NCBI GenBank assembly: GCA_050187175.1
Contig: JBFWXS010000012.1
Span: 1-64,000 of the forward strand
Direction: 5' to 3'
From: Zeimonas sp050187175
Lineage (GTDB): Bacteria; Pseudomonadota; Gammaproteobacteria; Burkholderiales; Burkholderiaceae_E
Length of the DNA stretch: 64,000 bases
A program made the translations under genes and the position numbers. The notes under the pieces were generated by a model, which saw nothing but the letters and a program-made list of their open reading frames with translations, was not told the origin of the DNA and did not search any database. Below are positions 1-8,542 of the stretch, piece after piece; position 1 is the stretch's first letter; the number at the start of each line of letters is the position of its first letter.

Positions 1-551
1 GTCTGCGCGCTGCCGCCGGGAAAATCGGCGCGCGCCGTGCCGTAGTCGGGCATGAACATCGTGTCGCCGACGAACACGTCGTCGCCGATCCGGTAAGACA
101 CGCAGGCCGGCGTATGGCCTGGCGTATGCAGTACTTCGACGTCTAGCGTGCCGAGCTGAAAGACCTGCCCGTCGCGGTACAGCTCGTCGAATTCGCTGCC
201 GTCGCCGGAGACGTCGTCGAGGTTGAAGACCGGCCGGAAGATGGTCTGCACGTCGCGGATGTGCTCGCCGATGCCGACCCGCGCCCCGGTCATGCGCTTG
301 ATGTGAGGCGCGCCGCTCAGATGGTCGGCGTGCGCGTGCGTCTCGAGGATGCGCGTGATCGAGGCGCCGGCCTGACGCGCCGCGTCGATGATGCGATCGG
401 CGGAGCGGGTGCCGAAGGCGCCTGACTTGTGGTCGTAGTCCAGCACCGGATCGATGACGGCTGCCTGCTGCGTTGCCGGGTCGATGACCAGATAGCTGAC
501 GGTATTGGTCGATTCGTCGAAGAACGCCTGGATGCTTGCGGTCGCTGTCAT
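1..551 (-). CDS. MBL-fold metallo-hydrolase, partial (runs off the left edge)
   Basis: Only the first 183 codons are in the window; the C-terminal part lies beyond base 1. The start is the ATG at 551-549. The protein carries the metallo-beta-lactamase zinc motif THAHADH followed by LSGA, then a second metal-ligand segment HTPGHTP. It resembles the persulfide dioxygenase/Blh branch (ETHE1-like), whose members oxidise glutathione persulfide to sulfite or act as sulfur-responsive hydrolases. The divergent neighbour is a BigR-type repressor, and BigR-Blh pairs are a known arrangement. The MBL fold is certain from the motifs. The persulfide dioxygenase function is inferred from family resemblance and context, since the C-terminal half cannot be read. 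Confidence 0.85.
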   Translation of the reverse strand, partial: MTATASIQAFFDESTNTVSYLVIDPATQQAAVIDPVLDYDHKSGAFGTRSADRIIDAARQAGASITRILETHAHADHLSGAPHIKRMTGARVGIGEHIRDVQTIFRPVFNLDDVSGDGSEFDELYRDGQVFQLGTLDVEVLHTPGHTPACVSYRIGDDVFVGDTMFMPDYGTARADFPGGSAQ

Positions 552-595
552 CGTTCGTTTCTCCCGGATGGGGCGGCTGTGCGAACAGTATATCT

Positions 596-615
596 TTATT
601 TTAGAATAAGCTAAA
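596..615. promoter_or_regulatory. AT-rich overlapping dyads, putative BigR-type operator
   Basis: An AT-rich island in otherwise GC-rich DNA lies between the divergent MBL hydrolase and ArsR regulator. It holds two overlapping inverted repeats: TTATT-N4-AATAA at 596-609 and TTTAG-N6-CTAAA at 600-615. AT-rich palindromes of this kind are typical targets of BigR/SqrR repressors. Binding by the adjacent regulator and control of both genes are inferred. Confidence 0.5.
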
Positions 616-659
616 CTATAGATATCGAAATGCAGTAAAGCGACGTACGGGCGGTTGCG

Positions 660-1028
660 ATGCACGCTGGCGATAATGTACGGATGTCGACTCGTTCCCT
701 TGCCCTCCGGACTGCCGTCCACAGCGACCGGCGCGACCGCGCGTTTCGCCAGGAAGGCGCGGCGCAGGCGGCCGCGCTGCTGAAGACGATAGGCAACGAG
801 CAGCGCCTGCTGGTGCTGTGCCTGCTGATCGAGCACGGCGAGATGACCGTCGGCGCGCTGCTCGACGAGGTCGATCTGAGCCAGTCGGCGCTGTCGCAGC
901 ATCTGGCGCGCATGCGCGACGAAGGGCTGGTCGCATTCCGCCGTGAGGCGCAGACGCTGCATTACCGCATCGCCGATCCGAACGCCGAGAAGCTGATCGC
1001 CGCGCTGAAGAACATCTTCTGTCCCTAG
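660..1028 (+). CDS. ArsR-family transcriptional regulator, BigR/SqrR-like
   Basis: This 122-residue protein has a winged helix-turn-helix of the ArsR type (SQSALSQHLARMRDEGLV, roughly residues 75-92). Two cysteines, C54 in VLCLL and C121 in IFCP, match the positions of the redox cysteine pair that BigR and SqrR use to sense persulfides through a disulfide or polysulfide bridge. It is divergent from the MBL-fold hydrolase, so it probably represses that gene and itself through the intervening AT-rich dyads. An internal ATG at 684 is an alternative start; neither candidate has a good ribosome binding site, so the first eight residues are uncertain. The ArsR fold is clear. The sulfur-sensing role is inferred from the cysteine pair and the neighbour. 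Confidence 0.88.
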   Translation: MHAGDNVRMSTRSLALRTAVHSDRRDRAFRQEGAAQAAALLKTIGNEQRLLVLCLLIEHGEMTVGALLDEVDLSQSALSQHLARMRDEGLVAFRREAQTLHYRIADPNAEKLIAALKNIFCP

Positions 1029-1091
1029 CCGTGCGGGTACGCGGCTTGCTGCGGCGAACGAAGGTTCGATGCGGCAGACCGAGGAGCTGCG

Positions 1092-1523
1092 ATGCCCTGG
1101 CTGATGGCGGCACACATAGCAGCGCTCACCCTATGGTGTGCCGGCTTGTTCTTCCTGCCCGCGCTGCTGGCGGCGCACGCTGGCGTCGCCGATCCCCCGG
1201 CCTTCCACCGGCTGCGGACGATGAGCCGCTTCACCTACATTGCCATTGCCTCGCCGGCGGCCGTGCTGGCCATCCTCACCGGCACGGCGCTGGTGGCGTT
1301 CAGCGATCTGCTCGGTGACTGGCTGATACTGAAGCTCACACTGGTCGGCGCGATGAGCGCCTTCCACGTCTATTGCGGGCGCCTGCTGACGCTGCTTGGC
1401 CGGCATCCCGGAAGGCGCACGCTGCACCGCCTGCGCTGGCTGGTTCTCGTGCCGGCGCTGCTCGTGCCGCTCGTGCTTTGGACCGTGCTAGCCAAGCCGG
1501 TGCTGCTGGCGCGGGTGGGATAA
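1092..1523 (+). CDS. CopD-like integral membrane protein
   Basis: The protein has 143 residues and about four hydrophobic helices: roughly residues 1-28, 47-70, 78-95 and 115-138. It resembles short CopD/HemJ-type membrane proteins that often sit in cytochrome oxidase loci. The His in MAAHIAA near the N-terminus and a His-Tyr-Cys stretch (FHVYCGR) are possible ligands, but their role is unknown. It lies just upstream of the caa3 oxidase genes, which suggests a part in haem or copper handling for the oxidase. No specific reaction can be assigned from sequence alone. Confidence 0.7.
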   Translation: MPWLMAAHIAALTLWCAGLFFLPALLAAHAGVADPPAFHRLRTMSRFTYIAIASPAAVLAILTGTALVAFSDLLGDWLILKLTLVGAMSAFHVYCGRLLTLLGRHPGRRTLHRLRWLVLVPALLVPLVLWTVLAKPVLLARVG

Positions 1524-1556
1524 GGGAAGGCGCGCATGTTCCCCTGTTCCCGTCCC

Positions 1557-2042
1557 TCAGAACGCGTCGCTGTCGTCGTCGTGGATGCCGACCTGATCGC
1601 GGAACACCAGATTGCCGCCCAGCCAGCCCGCCATTCCGACCAGACCCACGCCGAGCAGGGACAGATAGATGCCGAGCGGAAGCACGGCGCCCGCCGGATC
1701 GGGCAGGCGGATCGCCCAGTTGATGAACTCCACCGACAGCAGCATGACCGCGGCCACGAAGTGGCTCCACGCCGCCGGGCGATGACGGATCCGGGCCACT
1801 GTCAGCAGCTCTATGGTGCCGGTGACGGCGGCCACGAGGCCCATGATCCAGCCCGCGCCGAGCAGCCACAACGAGCAGCGCGGCCAGAACGGATCGCCGC
1901 CGTACCAGAACGCGGCATCGGTGCCCAGCGCCGCCACGAAGAACGCGATCGGAAACGTCACCACCATCGGGTGCAGCGGATGCTGACCGAGCGCGACGCG
2001 TGTGGGCGCCCCGACGGGCAATGGCAGGCCGAACTTTTCCAT
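1557..2042 (-). CDS. DUF2231-type membrane protein
   Basis: A 161-residue membrane protein starting MEKFGLPLP, with the DUF2231 signature HPLHPMVVTFP near residue 22 and four hydrophobic segments. The HPxHP element followed by a TM pair with an acidic residue is the family hallmark; the function is unknown, although members often occur beside cytochrome oxidases. The chosen ATG (2042-2040) shares the tetranucleotide CATG with the start of the divergent coxB. The frame stays open further upstream to 2282, but that part is low-complexity and overlaps coxB, so the short version is preferred. No strong ribosome binding site precedes this ATG, so the start is uncertain. Confidence 0.72.
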   Translation of the reverse strand: MEKFGLPLPVGAPTRVALGQHPLHPMVVTFPIAFFVAALGTDAAFWYGGDPFWPRCSLWLLGAGWIMGLVAAVTGTIELLTVARIRHRPAAWSHFVAAVMLLSVEFINWAIRLPDPAGAVLPLGIYLSLLGVGLVGMAGWLGGNLVFRDQVGIHDDDSDAF

Positions 2043-3075
2043 GACGGCATCTAAGCACGCCAGCCTCCCGTGTCGGTGGTTCGCCCCCACGCGCGGCGGG
2101 GGCGAACGGTGCGCCGCGAACGGCTTGCTCGCGGCGCCGACGCTGTCCACGCCGCTGTCGACGCTCGATCCGGCCGGTCCCGCCGGCGCCTCGATCGCCG
2201 GCGTCTGGTGGACCATGCTGGCGGCCGCGCTGCTGATTCTGGTGCTGACCGTGGCCCTGGCGCTGTATGCGGCCTGTCGCAATCCGGCGCGACGCGCGCG
2301 GCTTTCGCCGCGCCTGCTGATCGTCGGGGGCGGGCTGCTGTTTCCGCTGGCGACGCTGGCCGCGCTGCTGACCTACGGCATTGGCGCCGGCCATGCGCTG
2401 CTGCCGCTGCCTGGCGCACCCGACGTCTATCGCGTCGAGGTGCGTGCGCATCAGTGGTGGTGGGAGGTCAGCTATCCGGACGCGCCCGGCGGCCGGCTGT
2501 ATTCGGCCAACGAGATCCACGTGCCGGTCGGCCGGCCGATCGACGTACACGTCAGCGCGGAAGACGTGATCCATTCGTTCTGGGTGCCCAGGCTGGGTGG
2601 CAAGATCGACGCGATTCCCGGCCGCACCACGGTGATCCGGCTGCAGGCGGATCGAGCCGGCGTCTATCACGGCGTCTGCGCCGAGTTCTGCGGCGCGCAG
2701 CATGCACGCATGGGGCTGCAGCTCGAAGCGCACGAGGCGCCGTCGCTGCAGCGGCGCATGGATCGCCTCGCGGCCGCCGTCGGCAGCGCGGGGCAGCCGT
2801 CGTTCGATCGGCTGTGCGCGCAGTGCCACAGCCTCGACGCGCGCCGACGCGGCAACGGCAAGGGGCCGAACCTGGCCGCGCTGGCCGATCGCGCGATGCT
2901 CGGTGCCGGCGTCCTGCGCAACGACGAGGCGGGGTTGCGTCGCTGGCTTGCCGAACATGCCGCGCTGAAGCCGGGCAACCGGATGCAGGTGCCGGATGGC
3001 GCGGCCTCGCCTGACCCGCTCGACGCGGCCACGCTCGACGCGCTGGCCGGCTTGCTCGCTGGAAGCCGGCCATGA
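2041..3075 (+). CDS. coxB: Cytochrome c oxidase subunit II fused to cytochrome c (caa3 type)
   Basis: Subunit II accepts electrons at the CuA centre and passes them to subunit I. The 344-residue protein has two N-terminal TM segments (about 55-80 and 95-120), then the cupredoxin domain with CuA ligands H178 (VIHSFW) and the C213-x3-C217-x3-H221-x2-M224 motif. A C-terminal cytochrome c domain follows, with CAQCH at 259-263 and a candidate Met ligand in GNRMQVP. A fused cytochrome c defines caa3-type oxidases, which can oxidise small periplasmic cytochromes directly. The stop overlaps the subunit I start (ATGA), so the two genes are translationally coupled. The ATG at 2041 is the best-placed start, although its N-terminus is unusually Arg/Gly-rich. 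Confidence 0.93.
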   Translation: MTASKHASLPCRWFAPTRGGGERCAANGLLAAPTLSTPLSTLDPAGPAGASIAGVWWTMLAAALLILVLTVALALYAACRNPARRARLSPRLLIVGGGLLFPLATLAALLTYGIGAGHALLPLPGAPDVYRVEVRAHQWWWEVSYPDAPGGRLYSANEIHVPVGRPIDVHVSAEDVIHSFWVPRLGGKIDAIPGRTTVIRLQADRAGVYHGVCAEFCGAQHARMGLQLEAHEAPSLQRRMDRLAAAVGSAGQPSFDRLCAQCHSLDARRRGNGKGPNLAALADRAMLGAGVLRNDEAGLRRWLAEHAALKPGNRMQVPDGAASPDPLDAATLDALAGLLAGSRP

Positions 3076-5612
3076 GCGAGCCGGTCTCGCCGACGCGTCC
3101 CTCGTCGCCGCTACAGCCTTCGCCGATCGCGCTGCATCACCGGCTGCGCGCGATATGGGGCAGTCCGGGCGGCTGGGAGAGTCTGGCCACGGTCAACCAT
3201 TCGGCGATCGGACTGCGCTTCATCGTCACCGCGCTGATGTTCTTCCTGATCGGCGGCGTGCTGGCGATGCTGATACGCACGCAGCTGGCCACCTCGGACA
3301 ATGCCTTCGTCGGACACGAGCTGTATGGCCAGCTGTTCACGATGCACGGCACCATCATGATGTTCCTGTTCGCGATCCCGATGCTCGAGGGCTTCGCGAT
3401 GTACCTGCTGCCGAAGATGCTCGGCGCGCGCGATCTTGCCTATCCGCGGCTGGGCGCGTTCTCGTACTGGTGCTATCTGTTCGGCGGCCTGATGCTGATC
3501 TCGGCGCTGGCGATGGGCCTGGCGCCCGGCGCGGGCTGGTTCATGTACACGCCGCTGTCCGGTCCGCGCTACAGCCCGGGCATCGGCGCCGACGTCTGGC
3601 TGATCGGCGTCACTTTCGCCGAGGTGTCGGCGGTCTGCGGCGCCATCGAGCTGGCGGCATCGATCCTGCGCTTGCGCGCGCCCGGCATGAGCCTGGCGCG
3701 GATGCCGCTGTTCGCCTGGTACATGCTGGTGACGGCCGCCATGATGCTGATCGGCTTTCCGCCGCTGATCCTCGGCAGCCTGCTGCTCGAAGTCGAACGG
3801 GCCTTCGGCTGGCCGTTCTTCGAGGTCGCACGCGGCGGCGACCCGCTGCTGTGGCAGCACCTGTTCTGGCTGTTCGGCCATCCTGAGGTGTACATCATCT
3901 TCCTGCCCGCCGCCGGCATGGTGTCGACGATGATCCCGGTGTTCGCCAGGCATCCCATCATCGGCTATCGATGGATAGTCGCCAGCGTGATCGCGATGGG
4001 CTTCATCAGCTTCGGGCTCTGGGTGCATCACATGTTCACGGTCGGCATCCCGCATCTGGCGCAGGTGTTCTTCTCCGCGGCGAGCATGCTGGTTGCCGTG
4101 CCGACTGCCATCCAGTTCTTCGCATGGATCGCCACGCTGTGGGCAGGGCGTCCGGTGCTGAAGCTGCCCATGCTTTACCTGTTCGGTTTCCTGGTGGTCT
4201 TCATCGCCGGCGGGCTCACCGGCGTGATGCTCGCGCTGGTGCCTTTCAACTGGCAGGCGCACGACACGCATTTCGTCGTCGCTCACCTGCATTACGTGCT
4301 GGTCGGCGGCATGGTGTTTCCGCTGCTGGCCGCCATGTACTACTGGCTGCCGCACGTCACCGGCCGGCTGCCTTCCGAGAACCTCGGCAAGTGGGCGTTC
4401 TGGCTGATCTTCATCGGCTTCAATCTCACCTTCCTGCTGATGCATCTCACCGGCCTGCTCGGCATGCCGCGCCGCGTCCACGTGTACGCGCCGGAAGCGG
4501 GCTGGGACTGGTTGAACCTGCTTTCGTCGATCGGCGCGTTCATCCAGGCCATCGGATTCGCACTGCTGCTGCTCGATCTGTTCCTGCATGCGCGCATGGG
4601 CCGCGGCGCGGGCCGCAACCCATGGGGCGCGGGCACGCTGGAATGGGCGATGCCGACGCCTGCCTCCGACTACAACTTCGCCAGCCAGCCGCAGGTCGAC
4701 AGCCGTGAGCCCGTATGGGAGCGGCCGCGGCTCGGCGCCGAGCTGGCGGCGGGCGAGCACTGGCTGGGCGCACCCGCCACGCGGCGCGAGACGCTGAGCG
4801 TCGACGTAGTCAGCGGCCAGCCAGAACGGGTAGTCGTGCTGCCGGGCAACAGCTGGCTGCCGCTGCAGACGGCGGCCGCAGCGGGCGTGTTCTTCTTGTG
4901 CCTGCTGTTCAAGGCCTATGTCGTCGCGCTGCTAGGGCTGGGGTTGACACTGGTTCTCGCCGTGCGCTGGGCCTGGCAGACCGGCCAGCGCAGCGACGAT
5001 ACCGGCGTGCAGGTACGGCCCGGTCTTCGGCTGCTGTCGCACCGTGCCGGGCGCACGCATGCGCCGGGCTGGGCCGGCATGCAGCTCGGCCTGGCCGCCG
5101 ATGCGACGCTGTTCGGCTCGCTGCTGTTCGGCTATCTGTACCTGTGGCTGATCGCGCCGAACTGGCCGGCACCGCAGCAGGTCGAATGGCGGCCGTGGCT
5201 GGTCGGCGCTACGCTGGCGGTATCCATCGGTGCGGCCGTGTCAGCGTGGCGGGCGAGGGCAGTCAACAAGGCCGATGGCGCGCGTCCTGCAGCCAAGGCC
5301 ATGCGATGGCTGGCGTCGGCCGTCGGGCTCGGACTGGCGGCCAGCGCGGGCCTGGCAGCGATCATGGCAGCGGCGGTGCCGCCCGCCGTATCGCATGCGC
5401 ATGCAGCAGTGGCCAGCGCGCTGCTCTTGTACGCCGCCGTTCACACGGCGCTCGGCGCCTTGCTGGCCGGCTTCGTCTGGGCCCGCTGCCGCGCCGGCTT
5501 CGTTTCGCCGCAGCGCTGTCTCGAACCGGAGCTGGCATGCTTGTGGTGGTCATACACGCTGCCGGCGGTGCTGATCGTGATCGGCGCGCTGTATGGCTTG
5601 CCCGGATCGTAA
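3072..5612 (+). CDS. Cytochrome c oxidase subunit I-III fusion
   Basis: This 846-residue protein joins the catalytic subunit I (about 1-545) to a subunit III-like domain (about 590-846). Subunit I residues are visible: H92 (FTMHG) for low-spin haem, H270 and Y274 in GHPEVY for CuB, H319-H320 (HHMF), and H405 with H407 in VAHLHYV for haem a3 and haem a. The linker carries the YNFA segment usual at the end of subunit I in caa3 enzymes. The C-terminal part has about six further TM helices. Such I-III fusions are known in caa3 oxidases (ctaD/ctaE equivalents). The enzyme reduces oxygen to water and pumps protons in the inner membrane. Its start overlaps the coxB stop. Confidence 0.93.
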   Translation: MSEPVSPTRPSSPLQPSPIALHHRLRAIWGSPGGWESLATVNHSAIGLRFIVTALMFFLIGGVLAMLIRTQLATSDNAFVGHELYGQLFTMHGTIMMFLFAIPMLEGFAMYLLPKMLGARDLAYPRLGAFSYWCYLFGGLMLISALAMGLAPGAGWFMYTPLSGPRYSPGIGADVWLIGVTFAEVSAVCGAIELAASILRLRAPGMSLARMPLFAWYMLVTAAMMLIGFPPLILGSLLLEVERAFGWPFFEVARGGDPLLWQHLFWLFGHPEVYIIFLPAAGMVSTMIPVFARHPIIGYRWIVASVIAMGFISFGLWVHHMFTVGIPHLAQVFFSAASMLVAVPTAIQFFAWIATLWAGRPVLKLPMLYLFGFLVVFIAGGLTGVMLALVPFNWQAHDTHFVVAHLHYVLVGGMVFPLLAAMYYWLPHVTGRLPSENLGKWAFWLIFIGFNLTFLLMHLTGLLGMPRRVHVYAPEAGWDWLNLLSSIGAFIQAIGFALLLLDLFLHARMGRGAGRNPWGAGTLEWAMPTPASDYNFASQPQVDSREPVWERPRLGAELAAGEHWLGAPATRRETLSVDVVSGQPERVVVLPGNSWLPLQTAAAAGVFFLCLLFKAYVVALLGLGLTLVLAVRWAWQTGQRSDDTGVQVRPGLRLLSHRAGRTHAPGWAGMQLGLAADATLFGSLLFGYLYLWLIAPNWPAPQQVEWRPWLVGATLAVSIGAAVSAWRARAVNKADGARPAAKAMRWLASAVGLGLAASAGLAAIMAAAVPPAVSHAHAAVASALLLYAAVHTALGALLAGFVWARCRAGFVSPQRCLEPELACLWWSYTLPAVLIVIGALYGLPGS

Positions 5613-5625
5613 GGGCAGTCAGGCC

Positions 5626-6015
5626 ATGAAAAGCGTAACGAGCGCCGCGACGAGCGAAGGCCGCCGAAGGCCGCGGCCTTCATTGTCGTGGGCCGTCGCG
5701 GGTTTCGTGCTGTGGGCTTCGTGCCTGGTCGTGCTGTATGCGTTGCTGTCGATCGCCTGCCGCGGCGCGCCCGATACGGCGATCAGCGAACCGCTGCTGC
5801 GCGCTTTGCTGCTTGGCGCCTGGGCCGCGCACGCGCTGATCATCGCATGGCTGCTGCTTCGCGCGCGCCGTGCCGTGCGCAGCGAGGTTTTCATGCGCGG
5901 CGAACCCGCGGCGGCCGGCTTCGTCCATGGGTTGGCGCTGCTGCTGAACGCCGCGGCCTTGCTGTCGACCGGGTGGATCGGGTTGCCTGTCATGGTGCTG
6001 CCGCCGTGTGCCTAG
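5626..6015 (+). CDS. Small membrane protein of the caa3 oxidase locus
   Basis: A 129-residue protein with three predicted TM helices (about 20-45, 55-80, 97-125) and a basic N-terminus. It follows the oxidase I-III fusion by 13 bases in the same direction, so it is probably co-transcribed. It could be a small accessory or assembly subunit, but I recognise no family motif. The ATG at 5626 is preferred to an in-frame ATG at 5593 that overlaps the end of the previous gene. Confidence 0.6.
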   Translation: MKSVTSAATSEGRRRPRPSLSWAVAGFVLWASCLVVLYALLSIACRGAPDTAISEPLLRALLLGAWAAHALIIAWLLLRARRAVRSEVFMRGEPAAAGFVHGLALLLNAAALLSTGWIGLPVMVLPPCA

Positions 6016-6052
6016 CTTCCGCCGGCTTTCCGATCGAAAAGGAGTTCCGCCA

Positions 6053-6691
6053 ATGGCCGATCTGATTCTCACTACCTTCGACTGGGTTCCGCAGATGCCG
6101 CGCGGTTTCGTTCGTGATCTCCGTGTGCGCTGGGCGCTGGAAGAGGCGGGCTTGCCCTATCGCGTCGAGACCGTGCCCTTTCGCGACCGGCAGGCGGAGC
6201 ACTTCTCGCACCAGCCGTTCGGCCAGGTCCCGTGGTTGATCGACGGAGACCTCTCGTTGTTCGAAAGCGGCGCGATCCTGCTGCATCTGGGGCATCGCAG
6301 CGCCGCGTTGATGCCCACTGACGAACGCGCTCGCAGCGAAGTGGTGGAGTGGGTGTTCGCGGCACTCAACTCGGTTGAAATGGCTAGCCTGCCGTGGGCG
6401 CTGCTGAAGTTCTCCGGCAATGCGGGCGATTCACCCGGCTGGGCGGTCCTGGATCAGTTTCTCGACCTGCGGCTCACGCACATGGAAAAGGTGCTGGCGC
6501 AGCGCGAGTGGCTGGTGCAGAACTTCTCGATCGCCGACATTCTCATGTCGGATGTGTTGCGCCTCGTCGATCGTTTCGACGGACTGGCGACGCGCCCGGC
6601 GTGTCGCGACTACGTTGCCCGTGCGGCTGCGCGCCCTGCGTTCGTCAAGGCACACGAAGATCAGATGGCCCATTTCGCGGCGGCGGATTGA
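6053..6691 (+). CDS. Glutathione S-transferase family protein
   Basis: This 212-residue protein has the two-domain GST layout. An N-terminal thioredoxin-like half contains the cis-Pro and Ser signature GQVPWLI ... LFESGAIL (about residues 57-76), which binds the gamma-glutamyl part of glutathione. An all-helical C-terminal half contains SIADILMSDVLRL, the usual N-capping motif. A strong AAGGAG lies a few bases before the ATG and fixes the start. It sits between oxidase genes but is not a known oxidase component, so the substrate is unknown. The 3' end overlaps the convergent ctaG gene by 47 bases. Confidence 0.88.
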   Translation: MADLILTTFDWVPQMPRGFVRDLRVRWALEEAGLPYRVETVPFRDRQAEHFSHQPFGQVPWLIDGDLSLFESGAILLHLGHRSAALMPTDERARSEVVEWVFAALNSVEMASLPWALLKFSGNAGDSPGWAVLDQFLDLRLTHMEKVLAQREWLVQNFSIADILMSDVLRLVDRFDGLATRPACRDYVARAAARPAFVKAHEDQMAHFAAAD

Positions 6692-7592
6692 GGCGCGCAC
6701 CCGTGCGCGTGGCCGTGAGGCGAGCGCCCATGCGCTTGGCCGGCTGCGGCCCGTCGCCGCCGTCGAAGCGCAGGCCGCCGCCTTCGTCATCGCGCAGCGC
6801 GATGCCCAGCGCGATCATCGCGGCCACCAGCATGAGCAGCCCGCCGGGCACCCACATCAGCAGCCCGCCCAGCTGCTGATCCTCGAGTGCAGACAAGCCC
6901 CATGCGATGGCGCTGAGCTCGTGCACCGGATACAGCGCACGCGGCGCGAAGGTCAGCAGCGCGCCGAGCAGGCCCATCTGCATGCCGCTTGCCACGCCGG
7001 CCCACATCGCAGCCGGCATCGATCTAGCGCCGCGCGCGAACAAGGCGCCCCACAGCAGGCAGGCGGACGCGAACAGGCTCAGGTGCATGGCCCAGTACGC
7101 GGCGTCGCTGCCGAAGCTGGCCTGATAGGGGCCCGGCGTGTGCCAGCCCCATAACAGCAGGGTGAACGCCAGCCACGCGGCCGCGAGGTTCGCGCCGCGC
7201 GGGAAGCCGTGCATCAGGCCGAGCGCGGCGAACATGGCGGCGGGCCGGCCCAGCATCACCAGAGGCGCGGCGACGAGCATGAGCAGCAGATGCTGTGCGA
7301 CGCGCGCCGAGAACAGCGCGACCGACAGCGCGCACAGCGGTGAGACCAGCGCCAGCGCGGCGATCGACCATCCTGCGATGAAGCACCCCTGTTGCGCCGT
7401 CGATGGCGTGTCCGCGCCGCGGGCCGCGCTGCGGTGCACATGCCGCAGGCGCCAGGCTCCCGCCAGGTAGGCAACGAGCGTCGTCGACAGCAGTGCGAGC
7501 AGCAGCGGATCGAAGTTCCATCGCATCGCAAGCTCGCCGGGCGAAGGCGCGCTGCCGCAGTACGGCAGGATGACATCGGCGGGAGAAACCAT
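6645..7592 (-). CDS. ctaG: Cytochrome c oxidase assembly protein, Caa3_CtaG family
   Basis: CtaG proteins of this family are polytopic membrane proteins needed for caa3 oxidase assembly, probably for copper insertion. The protein has about seven hydrophobic segments and the family pattern of a short periplasmic N-terminus followed by WNFDPLLL. Conserved His residues include AQHLLLM, WGWHTPG and AMHLSLF. The start chosen gives about 315 residues; in-frame ATGs at 7655 and 7796 would add a poorly conserved, Arg-rich leader. The reading frame ends in a hydrophilic tail overlapping the GST gene. Function follows from family and from the adjoining oxidase genes. Confidence 0.85.
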   Translation of the reverse strand: MVSPADVILPYCGSAPSPGELAMRWNFDPLLLALLSTTLVAYLAGAWRLRHVHRSAARGADTPSTAQQGCFIAGWSIAALALVSPLCALSVALFSARVAQHLLLMLVAAPLVMLGRPAAMFAALGLMHGFPRGANLAAAWLAFTLLLWGWHTPGPYQASFGSDAAYWAMHLSLFASACLLWGALFARGARSMPAAMWAGVASGMQMGLLGALLTFAPRALYPVHELSAIAWGLSALEDQQLGGLLMWVPGGLLMLVAAMIALGIALRDDEGGGLRFDGGDGPQPAKRMGARLTATRTGARLNPPPRNGPSDLRVP

Positions 7593-7783
7593 GCTCGCTA
7601 CGTCCGTGTCCGTCGTGTTCACGAAGTTCAGTGTTGACCGTAGCACGTCCGCCATCGCACGCGGCGCTTCACCGTGCCGCCGGTCGGGTTTGCATCGCGT
7701 CCGCAAGTTCCGCCGATGCGGGCGGGTCTGCGCATTGCTCTGCAATTGGACGCCCTGCCATGCCCTCGACCAAGGAGGCCACC

Positions 7784-8530
7784 ATGTCGGCATCACCCAG
7801 CAAGCCGCAGCGCCGGATGTTCCTGCAACGCTCCCTGACTGTGGTGCCGGCCGCAGCGCTGCCCGCGGTGGCGGGATTGGCGGGTTGCGACAGCGCCCGT
7901 CCGCGCGCCGCCGGAAGCACGCACAGACCGGCGGTCGCCGACGCGAAGCCCTCTGATTATCAGCCGCGCGCCTTCAACGAACAGGAATGGCGCTTCGTGC
8001 TGGCCGCCTGTGCGCGGCTGATTCCGGACGACGACGACGGACCCGGCGCGATCGGCTGCGGCGTGCCGATCTTCCTCGACAGGCAGCTCGAAGGGCCGTA
8101 CGGACATGCGGCCAACTGGTACATGCAGGGCCCGTTCCACCAGGGAGCCCCCGAGTTCGGCTACCAGGGCCGGGCCACGCCGCGCGAACTCTATCGCGCC
8201 GGCATCGCTGCGGTCGACGCAGCCTGTCTGCAGCGCCACTCGAAATCCTTCGCCGAGCTCGAGCCGGCGCAGCAGGACGAGATCCTGCAGCAGCTCGAGG
8301 ACGGCAAGCTGGAGGCCGACGCCGTCGACCTGAAGGCGTTCTTCAAGTTCCTCAGTGACGACACGCGCTACGGCTTCCTGGCCGATCCGATCCATGGCGG
8401 CAATCGCGATATGGCCGCCTGGAAGATGATCGGTTTTCCCGGGGCGCGCGCCGACTTCCTGGAATGGACCGGCAGGCACGGCGACGCGTATCCGCTGGGG
8501 CCGGTCAGCATCGACGGCCGGCGCGGCTGA
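7784..8530 (+). CDS. Gluconate 2-dehydrogenase-type subunit 3 (gamma), Tat substrate
   Basis: This 248-residue protein opens with a twin-arginine-like signal (QRRMFLQRS) and a hydrophobic Ala-rich stretch ending in LAGC, which could also be a lipobox. The mature part matches the gluconate 2-dehydrogenase subunit 3 family, the small subunit that escorts the FAD subunit through the Tat pathway and stabilises it. AAGGAGG lies about 6 bases before the ATG and fixes the start. It is the first gene of a three-gene set with the GMC flavoprotein and a tri-haem cytochrome c. The actual sugar or alcohol substrate cannot be read from this subunit. Confidence 0.88.
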   Translation: MSASPSKPQRRMFLQRSLTVVPAAALPAVAGLAGCDSARPRAAGSTHRPAVADAKPSDYQPRAFNEQEWRFVLAACARLIPDDDDGPGAIGCGVPIFLDRQLEGPYGHAANWYMQGPFHQGAPEFGYQGRATPRELYRAGIAAVDAACLQRHSKSFAELEPAQQDEILQQLEDGKLEADAVDLKAFFKFLSDDTRYGFLADPIHGGNRDMAAWKMIGFPGARADFLEWTGRHGDAYPLGPVSIDGRRG

Positions 8531-8542
8531 GGGCGTACGACG

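Noticed and set aside
2042..2282. N-terminal extension of the DUF2231 protein
   Set aside because: It lies wholly within coxB, is low-complexity and resembles no DUF2231 N-terminus.
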